Below are positions 55,065 to 64,000 of a stretch of 64,000 nucleotides of DNA, one piece after another. Position numbers and translations under genes: made by a program. The first letter of the stretch is position 1, and each line of letters starts with the position of its first letter. The DNA is from Mesomycoplasma ovipneumoniae. GTDB lineage: Bacteria; Bacillota_I; Bacilli_A; Mycoplasmatales; Metamycoplasmataceae. The notes under the pieces are model-generated. The model saw nothing but the letters and a program-made list of their open reading frames with translations. It was not told the origin of the DNA and did no database searches. The stretch lies in assembly GCF_038095995.1 (NCBI RefSeq), contig NZ_CP146005.1, positions 496,001 to 560,000 of the forward strand, read 5' to 3'.

Positions 55065-57218
55065 TTAACTCACGCTTGCTGAATTTAATTTTGTCTTCAG
55101 TGCTGTTAAAAATTTATCAAAACTTGCTTGATCTTGGGATCCATCAGCAACAAGACGACCCATTTGGTTTAGTGTTGATTTTACCTCAAGACGGATTAGT
55201 GCACTTCTTGAGTCAACTGGGTCCATATAAAATGAGTTGTGCTGCGGGTCATCATTAACGGTTTTAAAATTTTTAAATGCGGCTCTAAAAGAATTATTTT
55301 GCTGAAATTGTTCAGTATTAGATAAATTTTGGCCAAAAACTTGTTTTGTTGGCGCTAGATAATTTCCACGAAATGCAACATATTCACTCGGACTACCATG
55401 ATATTTTGCCTCACCAGATTGGCCTTGGTAAGTAAAGTCTTGTTTGTGAGTTAGCATTCATTTTAGGAAATTTTTTGTTGCAATATCTTCTTCGGCATTT
55501 GAGTGAAAAGCGATTAAATCTGGACCTTGGTAAGTATAAATACTTTTTGAATCACTGCTTGAATTTTTAATTGGCTCTTGGAGGAAAACAACTTCATTTT
55601 GGTTTAAATGTTTATCTCCACCTGGATTTTCAACACTGGCATTTTTTAGTAAAAAAATGTCATTTTTATCATTTTTATTTGTAAGATTAATTATTTCTGA
55701 GTCAGTGTTTTTAATTTTTTCTTGATAAAACTTAGAAAAATCTTCACCAAAAACTAAATAAGATTGACTAGAATTTTTTGAATTAGAATCAACAAATTCT
55801 TTTACTTTTTTAGCTTGACTAGTGTCTTTAGGATCTAAATAAACATTTGAATCAGCATAAGTTGAACTTTTAGTCTCATTTATTAACTGGCTAATTTGAC
55901 TTGTTAAGACATTTTTTAGTTCATAAATTGCTTTTTGGGAATCTTTTTGGCCTGTACCTAGCTCACGAATTTGGTATGCTTGGATTTTTGAAGAAAATGG
56001 AATTTTTTCAGTTTTGCCATTTACTTGGAAAACAAAATTAGAATTTGACTTTACAAACCGGCGTTGATAATTACTTGTTGAGGAAATTGCCATGGCAAGT
56101 TGGTGATTATTCATCAAATTGTTGGCAAAACTTTCTTGGGAAAACCTTCCTGGATAAAAAAATGCATCAGATTTAAAAAGATCTAAAATTTGTTCATAAT
56201 TTTTCTTTGTATTTTGATAACTTTGCGAATTTTTGTTAAATAATTTATCAAAACTAACTCGTTCTAATTCTTTTGATTTTTCCCTGGTTACCTCAAACAT
56301 AAAATTAGAATAATTCCCGCCAGCTGATGCAAAAATTTTGGCAAAAGCTAAATTTTCAATGTCATCAGTCCCGAAAGGAAAATCTCCTGTGCTAATGTCA
56401 GCTGGTTTTAATACAAATCCTTGTTTAATTCTTTTGGAAAAATCAAAAACTTTATCATAATATTTGAATGTCTCGTGTGAAAGTTCAAAATTCTGTCAAG
56501 GATTAGGGTTTTTATCGTCAAATTTTCGCGGTGCTCAGAGCTTTTTGATATGTTCGGTGTCTGATTTTGGCAAAGAAAACTGTTCAAAAAAACGTTTATC
56601 TTCCGGAGAATCTGCAATTTTAGCGCCATTTTTCTTTGCATTTTCAATAATTCAGGCCATAACTGGTCCGTCTATAACTAAAGTCTGCGAAGATTTAACA
56701 AATGGAATTGTATAAATTCCTTTTTCATCAAGAGTTGCGATTTGAGTATTAGATTCGAGAAATTTTGGATGATAAGTATCTTTTATAGCCTGAGCTAAAT
56801 CTGGAAACTTATTTAGATCTAAAAGCATTTTATGTTTAGCCGCACTTGCCGCAACAGCTGGATAATTTATTACAAGATTTAGGGTTTGATTTTTATCATT
56901 GGCAGAAAAAATTTGCTCGAATTTAGCAGCCATTACGGTGTAATCTTTGTCATAATTTGGAGTTAATTTAATTGGTAAATACTCGTGATTATTTTGATCT
57001 TTAACTTCTGGTTTTTCATTTCAAAGTTTAACAACTTGATCTAAGGCCTGAAATCTTGGCTGTTTTTCATTTCAACTTGTTACAAATTGAAGCTGCCCGT
57101 CATTATTTCCGTCAAATTTAAATTCCTTAGCATTCGTAGTGCTTAATGTACAGGATACTAAGGCTAATCCCGAGATAAGAAGTGGTGAGAATAAAATTGG
57201 TTTTGCTAGTTTTTTCAT
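55065..57218 (-). CDS. ABC substrate-binding lipoprotein, paralog 3 of 3
   Basis: 717 residues starting MKKLAKPILFSPLLISGLAL with Cys23. Diagnostic blocks: LDEKGIYTIPFVKSSQTLVI, NHQLAMAISSTSNYQRRF, and GPDLIAFHSNAEEDIATKNF followed by LKWML. It is the promoter-proximal gene of the transporter locus, with its own -10 box and hairpin leader. The three paralogs plus one channel and one ATPase suggest a single importer with three alternative ligand receptors, or recent diversification of a surface antigen. Confidence 0.87.
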
Positions 57219-57250
57219 AGTTTTTTGATCCGTCTTTTTTTGTTTTGTTT

Positions 57251-57356
57251 TTAAAAATAAAAAATCACCCCAAAAAATAAATTGTTTGAATTAAAACAAG
57301 TTAATAAAAACAAACGGTAAATTTTTTGAGATGATTTTAAATTTGCCATCATTATA
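57251..57356 (-). promoter_or_regulatory. Promoter and hairpin leader upstream of paralog 3
   Basis: Extended -10 TGCTATAAT on the minus strand (TATAAT at 57356-57351). The leader folds into a long hairpin (57338-57261): AAATCATC..AAAAAAT on one arm, ATTTTTTGGGGTGATTTT on the other, with an inner GTTTG/CAAAC stem. The 3' arm runs into TTTTTTATTTTT, so it resembles an intrinsic terminator 33 nt before the ATG. Confidence 0.55.
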
Positions 57357-57403
57357 GCACAAATTTCCAAAAACAAAAATATTTTAAAATTTATTTTTAA
57401 TGA

Positions 57404-57862
57404 CCTGACTTTACCAGTTTGATGGCAAAAATTCACTTTTTAGTCAATACAAATATGAAAAAATACCGGTAAATCCGGGCTTTTTGAGGCTAAAATCTTA
57501 AGTTCTATTATTTTAAAATTAACCTTTTGCAAAAAAAAAAAAAAATGCTTGGTCTAAAAAAAATTTCTGTTATAATATAGTCACTAAGAATGAATTAATA
57601 AATTTTGATATTGAACCAAGGAGTGATCAAGGATGTTTTTGTCATAAAAAAATCAGAAAATGCGAATTATCCATTATATTTTTTAATATGATGGAATGCC
57701 TTAAATTACCCGTTTAGAAATCTTTAAATTTAGGGCTTTTGGTTATTGTTCTTTCAAAACTTCATATGTTTTTTTAGGCTCGCTGCAAATAAAAACGAGT
57801 TTTCTATTTGCATTGAGTTTAAATAGTAGTTGTATTTTTTTATGATTTTTGTTAGTGTTTTA
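57404..57862 (+). repeat. Structured repeat element, copy 5, right end truncated
   Basis: Left end CCTGACTTTACCAGTTTGAT is IS1634-like. Core: A15 tract, -10 TATAAT, AAGGAGTGA Shine-Dalgarno, micro-ORF ATG TTT TTG TCA TAA (57633), H1, H2 and H3. H3 carries a C-G pair (CTGCAAATA/TATTTGCA) where copy 1 has U-A. The right IS-like end is missing; sequence changes at about 57862 to a short inverted remnant. Confidence 0.82.
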
Positions 57863-57879
57863 ACTATAATTTATTTAAA

Positions 57880-57912
57880 AAACCATTTTTTTTTTTTTTT
57901 GCAATTTTGGGG
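57880..57912 (-). repeat. Short inverted remnant of another repeat copy
   Basis: On the minus strand AATTGC, A15 and TGG resemble the A-tract start of the repeat (TTTTGC, A15, TGCTTGG). Only about 30 bp are recognisable, head to head with copy 5. Confidence 0.4.
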
Positions 57913-57922
57913 ATTAAATTAG

Positions 57923-58855
57923 TTATCTTAACACTTGGAGCAAATATAATTCAAAGGCTATTTTGTTATTAATTTGCGAAGTTTTGATTTCTGTATCTAA
58001 TTTTGCAAGATTAATTATTAATTTTTCAATTTTTTTAATTCCGTTTTTATTATATAGTTCGACTGCTTTTTTAAGTTGGAAATCAGAAATATTAAGATTT
58101 TTAGTGATGTAAGAATCTTTTTTACCTGCTTTTTTGTGTAAAAAAACAATAAAACTAAGCAATAATTTTGAGTTAATTTGCCCTAATAACAAGCCAATTG
58201 TGTGTCCTTCTAATAATTTTTGTCGGTAAAATTTTAGAACTTTTGTTAAATCAAAATCAACAAATGATTCAATAAAACCTCAAGTAGAATATGATGAGTA
58301 ATCGCTTATATATTCGCGAATTATTGCTGAATTTATAGGTTTATTTAGAGTTTTTAGCTTTGCAATTTCATTATAAATAATTCAACCATTTAGCGGTAAG
58401 ACTGATTCAAGCTCAAAAATTTTGGTTGCTTCTAATTCAACATTAAATTTTTTGACCATTTGAGCAATAAATTGGCCAACATTTTGTTTTGTAATTTGCT
58501 GGGCTTCAATTATTTTAGTGGCCTGAGGAGTAAAACGCTTATAAATTCATGAATTTTTAAGAGCAAAATTGGTTAAATTTTCATCAAAAACATACTTAAA
58601 AATGATTGTGTGTTTTGTCTTTATGATTTTAGAAGCCAGTAGATTATTTAATTTTTCATTTTTTGAAAAAAGCAAAAAATTATTAAAAATTAATACTTTT
58701 TTTTCGTCGAAAAGTGATGAATCTTCAAGGTTTTCCTGTATAAAATCTAGCGAATCATTTGCAAAAAAATTTATTAATAATGAGTTTTTAATTTCTGGGA
58801 GTCTGAAAATTTTTTCTTGGACAAGGAAATTGTCGCTTCCAATGATGAAAAACAT
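57923..58855 (-). CDS. holA: DNA polymerase III delta subunit
   Basis: A 310-residue protein beginning MFFIIGSDNFLVQEKIFRLP, which matches the N-terminal strand and helix of HolA (usual form: hY.hhG.d.fLh.e....). The middle block VFDENLTNFALKN and the C-terminal helical collar region (GLLLGQINSKLLLSFIVFLH) fit the clamp-loader delta fold. It loads the beta sliding clamp. The start lies 82 nt inside comEC in another frame; a longer start (MYNFIS) is possible but would lengthen the overlap. Confidence 0.85.
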
Positions 58856-60141
58856 ACTAATGAAATTATACATGAAATAATTAAAAAAGCTAAACTGGAT
58901 TGAATATTTAAAGTTAAAATTTGAAATTCCTGAATATAACCAACACTCTGGATGAAAAACTTGCTAATTCACTCAACAATTTGTGGATTAAAAATAAATA
59001 TAAGCAAACTTGCGTATAAAAAAGTAAAAAAACCAGTAAAAACAATCGTATTTATTGGTGCCATAAAGTTGTAATATGAATTTAAAAAAGTTGAAAAAAT
59101 ACTGCTAAAAAAATTTATAAATAAGAAATTAATAACAACTTTATGCCAATTTTTTGGAAATTTTATCTGACTTATAATTGTTATTATAAAACTAATTGTA
59201 AATGTCAAAACAAACCCTACTGAGTAAAAAATCAAAGGATTTATAGATAAAATTAAAATTCCACTCATTGATAGAAGTTCTATTTTATTAAATTTTTTAT
59301 TCAAAAATAATTTATTAACTTCAATGATACCTCAGAATAAAAATCCTCTTAAGAATGAAATTGAAAAATTGAACAAAAACAGTTGAAAAGTCAAAAAACA
59401 GAAAAATAAAGGTTTGTATATAAATTGCCGTATTTTCAACATTTTGGAAAATGAAAAAAATAATTGTTTAAAAAGGTTAATATGAAATCCTGAAACGACA
59501 AAAATTTGGTAGACTCCAAGATTTACTAATATTTTTCGAAATTCACTAGCATCCACCGGAGTTTCGGCAAGAAAAATCATCGGAATGAGCTTTTTTGAAT
59601 AATTTTCTTGAATCGAGAAAAATTTTCTAACTTTTGCAAAAATAGTATTGCTTTCTTCTAAAAAAGTAATTTTTTCATCTTCTAAAACTAAAAAGGAACC
59701 TTTTGACTTCAAATACGAAACAAAGTCAAAATCTGATGTGTTTTTAGGTCTAACAAGTTTCCCGCTCAGTTTTAATAGTGTTCCAATTTCATATTGATTG
59801 CCGCGGATAAAAATTTTGTCACTCTCAAACTTTACAAAATTTCCAAAACTAACTTTATCGACAACTTTACTTTCAAAACTAACGCTTGAATTTGCAATTT
59901 TTGGAAACATTAGTCAATAAGATACTAAAAAAAATAACAATAATATCAGTAAAAAAATAATTTTTTTAAATTCACCAACAAAAATTAAAAATGAAACTGA
60001 TAAAAATAACAACATAACTCAGGTAATTCTAAAATTATCAACTAGTAAAATTGTAAAAACACAACTTAAAAAAATTGCTAATCAAGAATAAAATTTTCTT
60101 GAAGAATTTTTAAAGTTGCCGAATCAAGATGTAAAGCTCAT
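58774..60141 (-). CDS. comEC: ComEC/Rec2-type competence membrane protein (short form)
   Basis: 455 residues starting MSFTSWFGNFKNSS at 60141, within the 3' end of comEA. N-terminal helices (ILLVDNFRITWVMLLFLS, IIFLLILLLFFLVSYW) are followed by an OB-like region (FGNFVKFESDKIFIRGN, LLKLSGKLVRPKNTSDF) and the ComEC core (PMIFLAETPVDASEF, NLGVYQIFVVSGFHINLF, SFLRGFLFW), where VVSGFHI and FLRG mark the competence domain. The C-terminal metallo-beta-lactamase domain of long ComEC is absent. It would form the DNA uptake channel. Confidence 0.85.
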
Positions 60142-60554
60142 TCGATTTCTTTTCAAGTTATTTGTTTATTTTTTGATTCTTTTAAAAAAGCATGTAATTT
60201 TGTTGCTATTTTTTTGTTAGTGATAATTTTTTCTAATGCTTTTAGAGTGATTTTATTTAATGTGGATTTTTTCTCTGCAGGTTTTAGGGAAATTTTTTGG
60301 TCACTTGTAACTTCTAGTTCGGATTCATATTGGCTAGTGTCATATCCGCGAATTACATCAAAATCGGCAAAAATTTGCCGTCATTTTGTTCCATAATTGA
60401 AAAATTTTGTACCAGGATTGCGAACTCCGTGTAAAATAGTTATAGAAATCTGCTTCTTCGGCCTGACATGAGATTGAAGTTTGTATGCCAAAAACGAGAA
60501 TCCAGCAAGAGACCCAGCCAAAACAATTAAACTGATAACCTGTATTTTTTTCAT
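60078..60554 (-). CDS. comEA: ComEA-like DNA-binding competence protein
   Basis: 158 residues. N-terminal anchor (IQVISLIVLAGSLAGFSFLAY), then an SLBB-like domain (ISITILHGVRNPGTKFFN ... SLKP) and a degenerate helix-hairpin-helix tail (LNKITLKALEKIITNKKIAT, TWKEIEWALHLDSATLKIL). This order is that of ComEA. It is the first gene of comEA-comEC-holA and overlaps comEC by 64 nt. The HhH glycine hairpins are poorly kept, so DNA binding is less certain than the family assignment. Confidence 0.75.
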
Positions 60555-60599
60555 GTACTTAGTTTAATTTTTTAACTAGTTTTTGTCTAAAAAAGGAAA

Positions 60600-60631
60600 A
60601 AAACATGAAAAAATATTTGTTTTTCATGTTT
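60600..60631 (-). terminator. Original terminator of the p37-p29-p69 operon
   Basis: Inverted repeat AAACATGAAAAA / TTTTTCATGTTT with a T-run on the minus strand. Removing repeat copy 6 and one target duplication would place it directly after the p69 stop codon. Confidence 0.75.
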
Positions 60632-60686
60632 GTATTTATATTGATAAAAGAAATTTAATCTTAAGGATAAAAGTTATAATGAATAT

Positions 60687-61262
60687 CCCGAGTTTGCCAA
60701 TTTGATGGCAAAAATTCACTTTTTAGTGAATATAAACACTGAAAAATACCGGTAAATCCGTGCTTTTTTCCCTAAAATCCTAAGTTTTATTATTTTAAAA
60801 TCAACCTTTTCAAAAAAAAAAAAAAAATGCTTGGTCAAAAATAAAATTATGTTATAATAAACCTCACTAAGAATGAATTAATAAATTTTGATATTGAATT
60901 AAGGAGGAATCAAGGATGTTTTTACCATAAAAAAATTAGAAATTGCGAATTTTGCATTATATTTTTAAATATAATGGAATGCCTTAAATTTGACCGTTTA
61001 GAAATCTACAAATTAAGGCTTTTAATTATGGCTCTTTCAAAACTTCACATATTTTTTTAGGCTCAATGTAAGTAAAAACGAGTTTTCTTTTTACATTGAG
61101 TTTAAATAGTAGTTGAATTTTTTTATGATTTTTGTTGTTTTATCCATAAATTGATTTTTGCCAGTGTTTTAAAATAGGTAATTAACTTTTGCAAAGAAAG
61201 TCAAAAAAGTGCCCAAAAGCGGACACTTTTTAAGATTATCTCATCAAACTGGCAAACTCGGG
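60687..61262 (+). repeat. Structured repeat element, copy 6, with both IS1634-type ends and target duplication
   Basis: 576 bp from CCCGAGTTTGCCAATTTGAT to CATCAAACTGGCAAACTCGG plus final G. Flanked by a 38-bp duplication (60649-60686 and 61263-61300) with three substitutions, so it was inserted as a unit some time ago. Interior: A16 tract, -10 TATAAT, AAGGAGGA, micro-ORF ATG TTT TTA CCA TAA (60916), H1 (about 60955-60976), H2 (60981-61020), H3 (61062-61100). No transposase sequence. This is the best-defined copy. Confidence 0.92.
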
Positions 61263-61287
61263 AGAAATTTAATTTTAAGGATAAAGG

Positions 61288-62997
61288 TTATAATAAATAT
61301 TTTTTTGCGCCAACATTAAAAATCATATTTTTCAATTTGACCATGATCGCGAGTATTTTTTTAAAATAATTGTTTTGAATAGATATAATAATAATTTCGA
61401 TAGATAAAATTAAAAACCATGTTACTCACGAAAAAGTAAAAAATGCAGTTCTATCACCGGCAATACCTGTCTGGGAAAGGGTTGTGAGCTTTTGTCCCAA
61501 TAAAGATCCGCCAAAAATTCCATAAAGAAGCAAATCATGAATTGAATCTGAAATTTGAACCGATAAATATTTAAAATATTCCTTGTAAATTAACGGGAAA
61601 ATATAGTGAGTTATTGTCTTAAATTTACTTCACTGGCGAAGTCTTAGCAATTTGTATTTTTGCCAGTCGATCGAATTAAGAGTTTCATTTAGTTTTTTTG
61701 CCATTCCAAGGCCGTTTTTAATTCCAACAAGAAATGTTACCCATAAAATTGGTTGAACAGCAAAACTCAAGAAAAGATAAAAAATAACAATTGACGGGAT
61801 TATCCTAAAAAAGTTAAGTAAAAATTTAAAGAATGATCATTTAATTCAATGGTTTAATTTTTCATTTGCAGCCAGTAGTCATAAAATTGAAACTACACCA
61901 ATAATTGCAAGACAGACAATAACTTGAGCTAAAAGTTTTCAAACCATGTAAATTGGATTGTCTAATTGTCCTTGTAAAAAAACACTTCAGTCAATAACAA
62001 AAAGTGATCCAAAAAAACGATTAATTTGATGTTGATTAACGTTCCATGACTCAATATCCAAAATGCTAATAATTAATAAGGTTAATATAAGAAATCCAAA
62101 AAAAATCCTTAAAATTCAATTGTAATTTACTTTTAACCATAAAATATATTTATTTTTTTGGTTTATATTAACAGATCTTTTGTGTAATATAAATTTATTA
62201 AAGAAAATTATTAAAAATTCTAAAAAAGTTGCAAAGACTAATAAAACTGCAAGTGGTATTCCGACAATTTTTCAACCCAATGCAGGATTTTGAACCCCAT
62301 CATTAATTAAAATTCCAATACCAATAACTCCAGTTGCTGAAATAATCGTTGTTCAACGAATATTTGCTTCAAAACTGAATAAAAATAGCCCAAAAAATTT
62401 ATTAATTACAAAAGGTAAAATTTCATTTTTAAATGCAAAGAAGCGATTTTTTCCTTTAATTATCGCTTTTTGATACCCGCTTAAATCAAGTGAATTTAAA
62501 AAAGAATAAAAATACCGATGTAACCAAATTCAAGAAAATCAAGTCACAATTAAAATTGCCGCTAATTTTGGAGCAAAAATAAGTTTTAAAGGATCAATTA
62601 TAAACGTAATTGGAAAGGATTTAAGAATTATAATAATTCATCAAATTATGCTTTTTAAATATTTATTTTTAATAAATTGTGAGCTAAAAAGCGCAGAAAA
62701 AAAAGCAAGAGTTGCACCGATAAAAGTGCCAAGAAAAGTGTATTTAATTGTGATTCATAAAAATCTCATGCTTAAAGAAAAAACTGAATCACTATAATAA
62801 GGATGTTTGTTTGAAAAAGCAAACAAGTCAGTTAAATTTTTTTTAAAAAGGGTTCAACCATTATAATTAATTTCTGAAAAAATTGAGTAAAAAGATACAA
62901 TAAACAAAACTAAAAAAACAAATGTGAAAAAAAGTTTTGTTTTTTTAAATCTTTGGTAAGGCTTGTTTTTAAATGCGCTAATGATCGTCATCTTCAT
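61288..62997 (-). CDS. p69: P69-type ABC permease of the P37-P29-P69 transporter
   Basis: 569 residues, with about a dozen predicted helices in two similar halves, a fused double permease. Blocks such as YQKAIIKGKNRFFAFKNEIL and WQKYKLLRLRQWSKFKTITH are the two EAA-like loops. Start ATG 62997 (MKMTIISAFKNKPYQRFKKT), 20 nt inside the P29 gene, with TAAGGA in front. It carries the substrate of lipoprotein P37 across the membrane. The last codons lie inside the target duplication of repeat copy 6 but the stop is preserved. Confidence 0.85.
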
Positions 62998-63763
62998 TGT
63001 CATCCTTACCAAATATTGAATCTATTTGTTCTTGGTCAATATCTGAAAATGAATTATAAAAGTTAGCATTTCCATTGTTTATTAGTAAAATTCTGCCATC
63101 ATATTTTTTCACTAAATTAATATTATGAGAAATAATAATTGTGATTGAATTATTTAATTTTCCAAAATTAATAATTAAATCAATAATTTTTGAAGCTGTT
63201 TTTGGATCAAGAGCTGAAGTTGGCTCATCAGCAAGAATTATTTTTGGGTGGTGTAACATGAGCTTTGCAATTTCAACTCGCTGTTGCTGACCTCCAGATA
63301 AGTCCTGAAAAATAGAGTAAATTTTTTCTTCCAGACCAAGTTGGCTCATAATTTTAATTATTTGTTCTCGTTGGCTTTTGGTTGGAATCGCAAATAAACT
63401 ATAAAAAATATTTTTATACTTAGGTAAATTTTTAGCTAAATTTAAATAAACACTTTGAAAATTTATTGAAGTTGGTGTTTGAGTAAGATATCCGACTGTT
63501 TTTAAAAATTTTTTTTTATTTTTTTTGTTTTGATCTAATAAATTTTGTTCTTGCCAAATTAGCTTACCTGAAACAAAAATATTTTGTAAAATTGACAAAA
63601 AAAACGAAGACTTACCTTGACCACTTGGCCCAATTACAAATAAAAGTTCTGTATTACATAATTTAAAATTAAGAGGATTTATTAAATTTTTTCCGTTTTT
63701 ATCATGTCTAAATGAAAAATCTTCAAAAATTAGACAGTTTTTAGTTTGACTTTGATTGGGCAT
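62978..63763 (-). CDS. p29: P29-type ABC ATPase of the P37-P29-P69 transporter
   Basis: 261 residues, PhnC-like. Walker A GPSGQGKSS (about residues 45-53), Q-loop in GYLTQTPTSIN, signature [13 protein letters not shown], Walker B IILADEPTSALDP, switch ISHN. It ends in an acidic tail GKDDNEDDDH. Starts at ATG 63763 within the end of the P37 gene (23-nt overlap) and overlaps p69. It energises import of the P37 ligand (thiamine-related or alkylphosphonate-like in relatives). Confidence 0.92.
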   Translation of the reverse strand: MPNQSQTKNCLIFEDFSFRHDKNGKNLINPLNFKLCNTELLFVIGPSGQGKSSFFLSILQNIFVSGKLIWQEQNLLDQNKKNKKKFLKTVGYLTQTPTSINFQSVYLNLAKNLPKYKNIFYSLFAIPTKSQREQIIKIMSQLGLEEKIYSIFQDLSGGQQQRVEIAKLMLHHPKIILADEPTSALDPKTASKIIDLIINFGKLNNSITIIISHNINLVKKYDGRILLINNGNANFYNSFSDIDQEQIDSIFGKDDNEDDDH

Positions 63764-64000
63764 AAATCTTACGGAATTCAGGGTCTTGTTGATTTACTTT
63801 TCTATAACCATTGTACCCAACGTTTGGGCCGTATTCATCTTTTCCGTTTTTTGCCAGATTAATAAATGCTTGGGAAATTAAATCAGCTTGAATTTTATTG
63901 AATTTTGGGCGGAATGAACCAATATCATATGAAGCTGGGTTTGTTAGCATAAAAATTTCAACTTTAGAGTCTGGTTTAGATTCTGTTTCGCTTGAAGTAT
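63741..64000 (-). CDS. p37: P37-type substrate-binding lipoprotein, C-terminal part only
   Basis: Only the last 86 codons are in the window. The frame reads PDSKVEIFMLTNPASYDIGS, then AFINLAKNGKDEYGPNVGYN and the end DPEFRKIYAQSKSN. The GYNGYRKV segment and following D-x-x-F-R are typical of P37/PhnD-type proteins. Gene order with P29 and P69 supports the name. The N-terminus and lipobox are outside the window. Confidence 0.78.
   Translation of the reverse strand, partial: TSSETESKPDSKVEIFMLTNPASYDIGSFRPKFNKIQADLISQAFINLAKNGKDEYGPNVGYNGYRKVNQQDPEFRKIYAQSKSN

Noticed and set aside
1..64000. CRISPR array
   Set aside because: No regularly spaced short repeats with unique spacers were seen; repeats here are long, dispersed elements.
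1..64000. tRNA or rRNA genes
   Set aside because: No cloverleaf-like segment with a typical T-arm and no rRNA-like conserved GC-richer block was noticed by eye. A tRNAscan run would be decisive.

Overview
The window is AT-rich and is read with the mycoplasma genetic code: nearly every long gene contains in-frame TGA codons that must be tryptophan, and the genes become continuous only when read that way. Gene content points to the Mycoplasma (Mesomycoplasma) hyopneumoniae clade: a P97/P102-type adhesin pair, a nuclease lipoprotein like Mhp379 beside an ABC transporter, a P37-P29-P69 locus, an immunoglobulin-binding/cleaving MIB-MIP pair, PdhC without a lipoyl domain next to a lipoyl-bearing PdhD, and IS1634- and IS30-type elements. 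The species cannot be fixed from the sequence alone.

Layout. 1-5838 (minus): a translationally coupled ascorbate/pentose cluster ulaD-ulaE-ulaF-HAD phosphatase-unknown protein, then a lipoprotein and a PEBP-family protein cut by the window edge. 5839-7109: IS debris, a repeat element, and divergent promoters. 7110-15482 (plus): oppABCDF peptide importer behind an attenuator-like leader. 15483-16798: nested mobile and repeat DNA. 16799-19572: pdhC-pdhD. 19951-25801: P97-like and P102-like surface proteins behind a T17-tract promoter. 26554-32514: a giant SGNH-lipase surface protein. 33041-35690: HAD phosphatase, NadD-YqeK fusion, MTA/SAH nucleosidase. 36615-41112: MIB and MIP. 41320-45042: a repeat element, an IS1634-type IS, and an IS30-type IS nested inside it. 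45136-57218 (minus): three paralogous substrate-binding lipoproteins, a nuclease, a CUT1-type ATPase, two permeases and a 55-residue membrane protein. 57923-60554 (minus): comEA-comEC-holA. 61288-64000 (minus): p37-p29-p69.

The most unusual content lies between the genes. Six copies of a repeat of about 0.45-0.6 kb each carry an A15-16 tract, a consensus-like promoter, a strong Shine-Dalgarno, a tiny ORF (usually four codons, Met-Phe-Phe/Leu-X-stop) and three hairpins whose stems vary in a compensatory way between copies. This pattern indicates selection on an RNA. At least two copies are bounded by IS1634-type terminal repeats, and one of these (60687-61262) has a 38-bp target duplication, so the RNA unit appears to have been mobilised by the IS. 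A separate 426-bp internally deleted IS derivative occurs twice with the same deletion and different perfect target duplications, which is MITE behaviour. The IS30-type element sits in a hairpin that it duplicated. Several transporter genes have hairpin leaders. That of oppA is the clearest: a 39-codon leader ORF overlaps one of three segments that can form mutually exclusive stems.
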